Assembly (NCBI GenBank): GCA_020736575.1
Contig: JAGPYM010000067.1
Span: forward strand, 52,178-116,177
Direction of reading: 5' to 3'
Length of the DNA stretch: 64,000 nucleotides
From: Thelonectria olida
Lineage: Eukaryota; Ascomycota; Sordariomycetes; Hypocreales; Nectriaceae
Within the stretch, counting starts at the first letter, position 1. Each line of letters starts with the position of its first letter. Below, piece by piece: positions 55,476 through 64,000 of the stretch. A program made the position numbers and the translations under genes. The notes below the pieces were generated by a model, which was not told where the DNA came from, did not search any database, and worked only from the letters and a program-made list of their open reading frames with translations.

Positions 55476-57330
55476 ATGAAGCCTTCTTCGATTCTCAAAG
55501 AGGCAGCCTGGATCGGCATGTTGGTGTCCGGCGCCACCAACACAGCATGTTATCCTACTAAAGCTGGTGGACTCGATCTATTACGTGCATCAGCCAAAGA
55601 CGTCTCGGAGGCTTTGCAGGCTGGTAGAGTGACCTCTGTTCAGCTGGTCGATGCCTACCTTGCTCGGATCAATGCGAATAACATTAAAGGTGAAAGGATT
55701 TCCGCTCTCCGAGTGTTCTCCAAGAACCCACCCAGCTGATTCTTAATGGGACTTTAGGCCTTGGCCTCAGAGCTATCATTGAGACCGCACCCATTGACAA
55801 AGTGCGGACCATCGCTCGAAAATTAGACTCTGAGCGTGCGAGAGGTGAAGTTAGGAGCCCACTCCACGGGGTCCCCATCATTGTCAAAGACAGTAAGTGG
55901 ATGAGCCGCCAAGGTGCCGCACTCGATGTTAGCATACCATTAACGCGTCTAGACTTTGACACTGATTCCGCTCTGGGTATGAATACCACTGCTGGATCGT
56001 TTGTACTGCTTCAAGATGGAGGGGAGGTAGTGGGGGATGCTTTCGTCATCAAGCGCCTTCGCGAGGCTGGCGCTATCATCTTGGCCAAGGCCAATTTAAT
56101 GGAGGTGAGTCCATTATGTTTCACGCATATGAAAAAGCCGCTCAACCTTTATAGTGGTCTGGTATTAGTGGCGTGAATGCTTCTGCATGGAGCCCCAGGG
56201 GAGGACAAGTCTCATCACCTTTCGTGGTTGGAGGTTTTGCGGTAGGTGGTGACCCTGGCGGTAGCTCGTCCGGCCCTGGTGCTGGTGTTGCGGCAGGTTT
56301 TGCGCCTCTGGCGCTTGGATCTGACACAGAAGCCAGCATTGTCTACCCATCGAGCCGAGGCGCATTGTATGGCCTTCGACCATCCACGGGTATGACGAGT
56401 AGAGCTGGAGTTGTTCCTATCTCGTCTTCTCAAGATACCACTGGCCCTCTCGGCAAGAGCACTTGGGATGTTGCTGTGTCCCTAAGCATCATGGCAGGCC
56501 TGGACCCGGACGATCCCTACACTATGCCTGCAGAGGCCTTCCGACTCGCCAATTATACCAAGTTTCTCAACTCCAATGGGTTCAAAGGCCTCCGAGTCGG
56601 GGTAGTCCGGGAGCCTTTCTTCGAGAGCGAAACCACTCGGCAACGGCTCATGATTTCGTCTTTCAACGAGGCTCTCAAAAGGATGACGGCCTTGGGTGCT
56701 ACAGTCCTTGAGACACCACTGCCAAACAAGAACGAATGGAACTATACATTTGTTGGAGCCCCCGAAAGAGTAAACAATGGAACCATCCAGATCCGTGAGT
56801 GCGATTGACTTGTGGGATTTGAGTACTGTGTGCTGACTTTGCTGGCCCTAGAGTATGACCTCAAGGCTGACATGGCCCATTATCTGAAGACTCGACGCCG
56901 CAATTCGTCCCTTGACTCCCTTGAGGACGTCATCAACTCCATGGTCAAATGGTGGGATCTCGAGTCACCAGAAGGCCAGTGCTGTTTTCCCACGTTTGTA
57001 GCCGCTGATCAAGTCGGTGATCGTGAAACCTCGGGAGAATACTGGCTTGCAAAGTACGCTCAGGATCGTCTCTATGAAGAAGGACCAGCGGTCATCTTTC
57101 GAAAATATGACCTAGATGTCATTGTCTTGCCGACTGAGTTCAGTTCCGCCCGCCTAGGTGCCGTTGGAAGACTTCCCGTTGGCAACGTGCCCCTCGGTTA
57201 TGATGATATTCAACTACCTTTTGGATTGGCATTTGTTGGACGACGCTATGACGAGGGAACAGTCATCCTTGCAATGTCTGCCTATGAGGCTAACTTCCCT
57301 CCCCGAAGAGTACCGACAACTCTGAACTGA
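55476..57330 (+). CDS. amidase-signature hydrolase with a predicted signal peptide, 539 aa
   Basis: Exons 55476-55689, 55758-55892, 55953-56104, 56155-56794 and 56852-57330 (1,620 nt). The start at 55476 (MKPSSILKEAAWIGMLVSGA) gives a plausible signal peptide; upstream in-frame Met codons precede it but add non-signal residues. The Ser-Ser-Lys triad is present: SPLHGVPIIVKDN (Lys), GGDPGGSSSGPGAGVAAGF (cis-Ser) and LGSDTEASIVYPSSRGALYG (nucleophile Ser). The family cleaves carboxamides to acid and ammonia. It is distinct from the amidase pseudogene at 43.8 kb, whose nucleophile segment is SDTSGSVR. It may supply nitrogen from extracellular amides; substrate unknown. Confidence 0.88.
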
Positions 57331-58200
57331 GGAAAACGTAATCCTCCTGCTACAGCCTACGGAGATCAAGTCATAAAAATCGAGCAAACTCTAGTGATAT
57401 CGGATAGTAGGTTGTGCGGTCAATCGGACCGTTGGACGTCCAACCACATGGTGATGCCAGAAGCAGCTCACAATGCAACAACATCAATCCAACGGCCCAA
57501 AAAAGGTTTAAAAGAATTTAATAAAACTTACATAACACTCTAAGACTCCCCCTTGAATAACATGGTCGCCGTCGCGTTCAGTGCTGCAGTCAGTGCCGCA
57601 GTTATCCGTGTTAGTCACCGCCACCGCCCTCAACGCCCTGGTCACAACACCACGCCCAGGAGATAAGAAGATTGAGCAAATCATCCGTATCGGTCGAGAA
57701 GGTTAAGCTGCCGGGTCCAAAGACGCAGGCAAACTTGCGCGGCAGGCCAGGAAAGTCTGGACCAAGAAACCGCCTTCCTCAGCAGCGATAGAGCCGGGAT
57801 CAACGATCTGCAAACCTGAATGCTGAGGTGCACTCTGAAAGCACCACTTGTCAAGAAACGCGAAAAAACTCGGGTGTGGACGGTGGTGTGAATGCAAGAA
57901 GTATCAATTTTACCGAACACGAGAAATGGCCCGCTCGAGATGTCCCAGGATGTTCGGGCCAACTTAGATGCAACACACAAATAAAGCTATTGCTATTATA
58001 ATGTTGGTTACAACTCCTGGAGATATAGACTAATCATTTTGCTTCCCTCTGGTGTTAGTGATGTGGAATCAAGCATGTCATGCGATTTGGCTTGTTTGAG
58101 AGCAAGTTCTAATTTAAACTGGCGAGAAGCCACAGGCTCAAGGGGGTGAATACATAGACTTGTTAAGGTAGCACGACCACATCGCCATTGAATCCTCACT
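57331..58200. other. intergenic; possible decayed exon on the minus strand
   Basis: On the minus strand two frames give FLDKWCFQSAPQHSGLQIVD, then EEGGFLV, and in another frame GLPRKFACVFGPGSLTF, then TDTDDLLNLLIS. These look like one C-terminus split by a frameshift near 57750-57775. The family is not recognised. The remainder shows nothing. Confidence 0.3.
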
Positions 58201-59983
58201 TCAAACCATTGTCGACTTTCCCGTGCTCTCGTCCCGGCCCAAATGCGCCGCCCCCACAACGATCTCATCATCAGCCGCGAAGGCCTTGTCTCCAAATGCT
58301 AGCGCTATTTCCTCGAGTGTATGGTTCGCAGTCTCGACGTAGTAGAAATACACCAGAGCGACCGAAAAGAGACAGAATCCCGCAATTATTACATAGTAGT
58401 AGCCCCCAATGCCCGCGAATGCGTCTGGTGCCGACATGCCGATTGCAAAATTGAAGAGCCAGTTGGAGCACGTGGCCAGTGCCATGCCCTTGCTTCGGGC
58501 GCGCAGAGGGAAAATCTCGGCGGGAAGCAACCAGGGGACCGGCCCCCATGTGAAGCCATAGATGGCGTTGTAGATAACTATGAAGGCGTAGATGCCGTGC
58601 GCGCGCGTGTTGATGTTCGGAATGGTTGCTTCGGTGAAGGCGCAGACAATACACAGGGCAATGGCCATAAGGATGCCTGGAGTTTGTTTTCAGTCAGCCT
58701 AATCTCCTTGATAATAAAACTATGTCATGACTCTTGCAAGTGGAGAGCACATCTCCTCCGTGTACTTACCACCAAGGATCAAAAGTGGACGTCGTCCCCA
58801 TTTATCGGCCAGCCACCAGGTAAGCATCGTAGCGGCAACGTAGGGGACCGAGTTCGCAGCCGTGTAGAGCAGGGACTTCTGTACGCTCATACCCGCTTTG
58901 GCGAGCGTCGTCGGCAGATAGAAGGAGATGACGTTGATGCCGTTGAGCTGGGCGAACATTTGTGCCGTGATGCCAACAATGGTGCGCTTGCGGTACCGCG
59001 TGAACATCTCCAGCCATGTGGACTGACCGAGAGTCGCCTCGTAACGGACAGCCTCGTTGATCTCCAGCATGACCTGCTGAACATGTTCCGCTTGCGTATT
59101 GCCATCCGGAGTGTGCAGGTCCGCAACCGTCTGAAGACTCTCCTTTGTGAAACCGTTGCGGGCAAGCCAGCGTGGCGTCTCAGGAAGGATGAAGGACATG
59201 GCGAAAAGGATGAAGGCCAGACCCATCTGGATGAAGTAGGGTCCCTGCCAGGACTCGCTCTTTGGGATCAGGTAGTAAAAGCCGAAGTCGACCCAAGTGG
59301 AGAGTGCATAGCCGCCAATTAGGAACGTGTACTCGACCCCGACCATGAGGCCACGACGATGCGGTGCGGCAATCTCGGTCTGGATAACGGGGACGGTCAT
59401 GGAGAGGAAGCCTACACCCAAGCCCTGGATGGTTCGGCCTGCGATGAAGGTCTTGAAGCCAGGGGCGAATGCTTGAATAAAGGCGGTAGCGAAGTAAATG
59501 AAACCACCTAGTCGAACGCATCTCTTTCTGCCAATCATGTCCCCGAGACTGCCTGCGAGGAGGGAGCCGATGGCGGCTGAGACTTGTAGACATGCCACAA
59601 GGATGCCTGTTATAGATGGGTCGATGTTCTCGTCAGTCCCGCCGGCGCCACCATAGTCACTGAAGAACTTCGAGAGAAACACTGGGTTAACCAGAAGACC
59701 CGCAACGATACCTATTTTCGGCGTCAGCAGGTGGATGCATACAGCAAGACTTCAGGCAGGGGAATGATCAAGTACCCTGGTCATAACCGAACAAGGCGTC
59801 TCCCAAGCTTCCAAACGCGCAGGTCATCCAAAGTAGAGGTTTTCCCCTGAAAGGATAGCGAGGATGAATGCTCTTTGGCTTGAGCTTGGATTCAAGCCAT
59901 GAGACTTGAACCACGGTGGGGTTCTCTGTGTTGGCATGAGACGGGGCTGTCTCCATGAGGGTCGGTGGTGGTGGCTTCTCCAT
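58201..59983 (-). CDS. MFS sugar transporter (hexose-transporter type), 541 aa
   Basis: Exons 59983-59776, 59711-58770 and 58676-58201 (1,626 nt); introns of 64 and 93 nt keep frame. Family markers are FGYDQGIVAGLLVNP, GDMIGRKRCVRLG, AGRTIQGLGVGFLSMTVPVI, LPETPRWLARNGF, NGINVISFYLPTTLAKAG, WGRRPLLILGG, LPAEIFPLRARSKG and the C-terminal VETANHTLEEIALAF. The N-terminal tail of about 50 residues is cytosolic and Pro-rich. The usual PETKG near the end is ETANHTLEE. It is probably a plasma-membrane hexose or polyol symporter. The Zn2Cys6 gene 650 bp upstream runs in the same direction and may regulate it. Confidence 0.88.
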
Positions 59984-60630
59984 ACTTTCAACTAACTCAG
60001 TGAAATTCGATCAAGTTATTCTTTCGAAGTGCCTGATCAACACAGAAGATTGTGGCTTCTACTCCGCAAGAGAAGAAGTCTGGGGCCCCGGATTATATAG
60101 ACTCGAACATACACTTAAGAAGTCGAAACTGAGCCAGGAGGTTTCTGTGGTTCCCGGGGAACCCTGAAGCCGAGTTCGAACGTGCTTTCGCCCGGAGCAG
60201 TTGTCCCAATCCAATGTCTGCACTGCTAGTCTCATGACTCGACCACACTTTGGGGCGGGTCATCCAAGGCCGAAGGTCACAGCATGGAGTTGGTGAGTGG
60301 GCCTCATCTAAACGACGGGTTGCTTAGCGAGCCACAAGCAAGGAATGACCGAGCCGCCGGAACCGTAAAATGTACCTACGGCAATTACCCGACACGGTCT
60401 CCGGCGCGGCGGCTCTTTATTCGGAACCGGACAAGGCAATTCGTAGTTCAGAGGCTCTATTGTGTCTGGGGCGGCCCGCCACGTCGCAATCAACACTTTA
60501 TTCACAATCGCAACATGGTTCCTATGTCAAAAAAGGGGTACGTAATGACCCTGTAGCGACTTCAAAAAGGAGGGAAGAAGGGCGATTGCCCTGTAGCTAG
60601 CACGGAACGCCCCCGCGATTCAACTAATGA
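59984..60630. promoter_or_regulatory. intergenic upstream of the MFS gene
   Basis: No gene seen; presumed promoter of the MFS gene and 3' end of the upstream regulator. Confidence 0.35.
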
Positions 60631-63391
60631 TTACTGCACTGAGCCACCACTCCAGGTGGAGTCCCAGAGCCAGAAGAGACCGTTTGCCCCGTAGTCTACC
60701 GCACTCTCATGATCTTCTACGGATTGAGGAGGCTCTTGATAGCCATTTGGTTGTCCAACCGCCATCTGCCACACTTGCTGTTGTGATAGCGGCGATAACC
60801 CGTCTTGAGAAGTCCCCTCATTCCTCGAAACTGTCATTATATTAGATTGAAGCGGTTCATCTTGGAACGGTGGGAAAACTGCAAGGAATTGGAGTTAGCT
60901 CTGTTGGATATCCATCGACATCTAGCCAAGGTAAGATGCTTACTTCGTTGCACAGATGCTAAGCTCTCGTTTAGGCGCTGTGCCATGCTCAGGTTCGACC
61001 AGGCTTGTCTATCAGTCGTCTGGCCTGACATGCTGAGGGCAGCCTCTAGGGGGAGACGAAGCGTATCCCCCACTGACATGGGGCCGGAATCCCTTCTATC
61101 CCCGAACCGTTCCTCCTCATGAGGGTCCACTGCTCCAGGTTTTGATGTGACTGGTCCAAGCATGGCTTCTCCTTCACGTCGAAGGAGAAGGCAGATGAGG
61201 TTTTTGAGCACCACGCTACTCTGGCTAGATAGCGCTGACCGCTGACCCAGCAGCTCCTGCAATCGAAACACTCGGGTAATGGTCCGTTTGACCCCTTGAG
61301 CTGGGTCGGAGAGGGGATCCAGAAGGGCAACTAAAACGAGCACGATTGCCGCGTGGAATAGGTTCATGGCCATAAAGGCTACAAGATGACTGTCTGTGGC
61401 AAGCTGGGCAAGATGAGGTAGTTCGGTCACGCGCGCGGTCCTAACTGCTGCACTCCACCAATACTCTGGACTCGCAGCTGCTTCGGAGCTGGGTGATGCC
61501 TGGCTATGCGACGATAGATTGCTGGTGTGCGAAGCTGAAGATGGCGCCTGCGTTTGACACAAGGGTGAGTCACTTTCTGTGACATTGTTGTATGGGACCG
61601 AAGCCTTCATGGACAAGTTCTCAACCTGACGAGCCAAAAACGGCCGATGGAGCACTATCAGCAGATTATCAAAGGTTAGCTGTAGTGAGAGGGACTGTAA
61701 GCGGTGTGCTCGAATGCTCCATCCGGTAGTGCCAGGATGGTAATCCTGGTCCAAGTCCAAGGACAGGTATTGAGGCAACTGGCCGCGCCAGGCAAATAGC
61801 CTTTGGGTCACGTCACTGACCAGCGAGGCATACTTGGACTCAAAATGTTGTTTGGCAGACTGTGCCGACAGGGAGCCAAATATCGTCTTCAGGGCCGGGG
61901 ATGCGATGAGGTATAATTTACTCAGCTCCGTCTGGTATGATGAGTAAACAATGCCTGGTAAGCCTTGTTCGACAGACTCATGAATAAAATATGGCGACTC
62001 GGTGAATTCAATGGGCATCCCGATATTGCCATCTTCGTCATTTATGCTCAAAGGTCGCCCATATGAGATTGAAGCGAATCTGATTTGTCAGAACATGTCT
62101 CAAAATGAGGTTCCTTGAGGCCTACCTGTCCCAGGTGTAAATCGTCCACCATACTCTTTTGCGCTCTTCAATATCATTGGCAGATCCACGCGTTAAATTT
62201 CGATGCAGACCCAAGGTATGGGATATTTTGATGGTTGCGCCCAAAAGGGCAAAGGACAAATTTGGTCGGCCATGGTAAACGTGATGAGATCCCAACAAAA
62301 TCAGGGTCTGCACTGCTGCAATTGAATGCTGGTCCATAATCTGGACCAAACGTGACTCAACAATCTTCAGCAAGTCGTCACTCCAGAGGCGCCAATCTTC
62401 ACCGCCCTCTTGGACGGCTCTCTTAGACCGGTACCAAGCTGCCATGCACAAGACCATCGACAGCAATGTCAAAAATGGCGCCTCGGCAGGATACGCGTAG
62501 CTATCATTGATCGACTGCAGGCGCTGTCGGAACCTTGGTTCGTATATCACTAGTGAGAACCAGTGGACGGACTGAAAGTAATCCTCTAAAAGTGAGTGAA
62601 TCGTGCGTGGAGAGGGGAACCGGCTGCCTAGAATGGTGGATATCGGCAGCCGCTTGTCGCTGGTCCTTCTCTGAGGAGTTCTGGTTTCCCATCCACCGTC
62701 GGGAATGGCCGACGTCAGGTGGTCTTCAATACTTTGACTCCCGAGTCTGCATATCTGCCAGTAATGTTTGTAAATAGTGTCGAGGAAGTGATGGAAGCAG
62801 GACTCTCACCTTTCGTGCAATACCCATAGCCGATTCTGACTCCCCATAGTCTACAGGCACCCATGAGCTGCGTCGATCCGTTGGCCCCGGAACCTTTGGG
62901 CCAACCCGTTCTTCCTCAACGTTCTCTACCAAACTGTGCTCGGGGGGAAGCGAAGACCACTGCGCTGGCGGCGCGGATGTAGAGAGGGTGTCGCGGCTGC
63001 TACCCCTGGACTGAGGTTGTCTTTGGAGAGAGAAGCCGATGTGTTACCATCCAAGATCACTAACAAATTGAAAGTTGTCACTCACTTGCGTAGCTTTGCG
63101 CCACCACGCTCATTGTGCCCCTTAGCCTTTCTTCTCGGGGTCTCGTCAACTGGTGCCGGCTCACACTCCACATCGGCACGTAAGCAAAGAGAGCACGGCC
63201 GAAAAGCATCACACTGTACAATCGGGTCAGTGACGAACTTGGCTCCCAAGGAAACACAGAACACAGCCTACTCTGCTCTTGTTCCGACGGCATCTGCGGC
63301 AAGCATTGGACACTCTCGTAGGGAGACGGCGGTTCGCGACCGGAACCGAAGAGTCCACCTCCGGCGGCCCCTCGTCACTAGGCTCCGGCAT
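60631..63391 (-). CDS. Zn2Cys6 transcription factor, 823 aa
   Basis: Exons 63391-63272, 63213-63086, 63020-62810, 62754-62126, 62079-60944 and 60878-60631 (2,472 nt). Intron 1 splits the zinc cluster exactly between codons 40 and 41: NACRRCRRNKSR | CDAFRPCSLCLRADVEC, giving Cys 31, 34, 41, 47, 50 and 57. The fungal_trans domain follows with YFQSVHWFSLVIYEPRF, AAWYRSKRAV, VQTLILLGSHHVYHGRPNL, ISHTLGLHRNLTRG, VWWTIYTWDRFASISYGRPL and a conserved region ending HRPFLARQ. The last exon adds an acidic, Gln-rich tail that may activate transcription. The ATG at 63391 is the first in frame. The MFS gene downstream on the same strand is a candidate target. Confidence 0.88.
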
Positions 63392-64000
63392 TGTGATAAG
63401 CTGTGTGTCGAGCCGAACGACAAATCGGAGGGAAGGTTTTTGGGTGCAGGGAGATGACAACTAATAGATGTCCTACAGACCGACCAGGGCTACTACCCTA
63501 CGCGGTTTCACGTGTGATGTGATACATGACTAGTTACCACAGATTGACATGGTGAAGTCATCCGCAAACCGCCCCTCCTCGCTGTGACGCTAACCCACCG
63601 GAGAAGGTCCAGATTTACCAGCCAAAGTGTCCGGGGAACGGTCTCGGCAACGAGCCGATCGACTAGGGTGGGATGGACCACCAAACCCGCCGGAAGACGA
63701 AGGAAACGCGACCAGGGCATCCCACAAAACCTGACACAAACGAGCTCCCACGGTCAAAGGAGAGAGGTATGGCGATAAAATGGCCAATCGACGTGGGGAG
63801 GGAAGGGGCCGTACTTGGAAATTAAGTAGCCAGACACGCGAGCGCGGAATACATATACACCTAAAGATATTCAAACTTGCCTCCCTTCTTCATCCAAAAC
63901 TTGTCCATCCCTTGGCGAACTCTTCTTCCAATCAACGCCTGCCATCTTTCGGATGTCTCTGAAACGACACCTCGAATCCAATTAACCCGCCATTTCGTCT
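63392..64000. other. intergenic / 5' flank running out of the window
   Basis: No supported coding frame. The last 150 bases have the pyrimidine-rich look of a fungal 5' UTR, so a plus-strand gene may begin just beyond the edge. Confidence 0.3.

Overview
The window reads as nuclear DNA of a filamentous ascomycete, most like a Sordariomycete. Protein genes are broken by many short introns (about 44-110 nt, GT...AG, often with a CTAAC/CTGAC branch site). Fungal families dominate: Zn2Cys6 regulators, MFS sugar transporters and secreted glycosidases. GC-balanced gene blocks alternate with very AT-rich blocks full of stop codons and decayed repeats, as repeat-induced point mutation (RIP) would leave. 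All gene models were spliced by hand from splice consensus, frame continuity and family motifs. Exon lists are given in the entries, and no search was run.

Layout. 1-10.6 kb: the end of an unknown gene, an aminoglycoside-phosphotransferase-fold kinase, then an MFS sugar transporter divergent from a Zn2Cys6 regulator, an ARMT1/DUF89-type phosphatase, and an AnmK-family kinase that looks like levoglucosan kinase. Together these suggest an anhydrosugar-utilisation locus. 10.9-14.4 and 18.9-24.3 kb: two AT-rich, RIP-like repeat blocks. They hold a transposase relic, copies of a tRNA-promoter-like (SINE-like) repeat at different stages of decay, a dispersed repeat of about 170 bp in both orientations, and a 403-bp MITE-like insertion. 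A polytopic membrane-protein gene (16.5-18.5 kb) sits alone between the blocks.

24.3-32.3 kb: a truncated TPR fragment, a secreted GH27 alpha-galactosidase, a broken GH32 fragment, an alpha-glucoside-type MFS permease and an alpha/beta hydrolase; the GH27, GH32 and permease trio suggests use of raffinose-type sugars. 32.3-35.2 kb is gene-poor. 35.2-42.5 kb: a large Zn2Cys6 regulator, a nitrilase with a signal peptide, and a thiamine-diphosphate enzyme. 42.9-44.6 kb: a LINE fossil and an amidase pseudogene with RIP-type stops. 46.2-51.6 kb: an MFS disaccharide-type transporter divergent from an intracellular PA14-containing GH3 beta-glucosidase, a compact cellobiose-type module with paired CreA-like sites between the genes.

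52.4-63.4 kb: a mitochondrial-type D-lactate dehydrogenase with an apparent N-terminal frameshift, an intact amidase with a signal peptide, another MFS sugar transporter, and a third Zn2Cys6 regulator. Overall the window is a sugar- and nitrogen-scavenging accessory region cut up by decayed mobile DNA.
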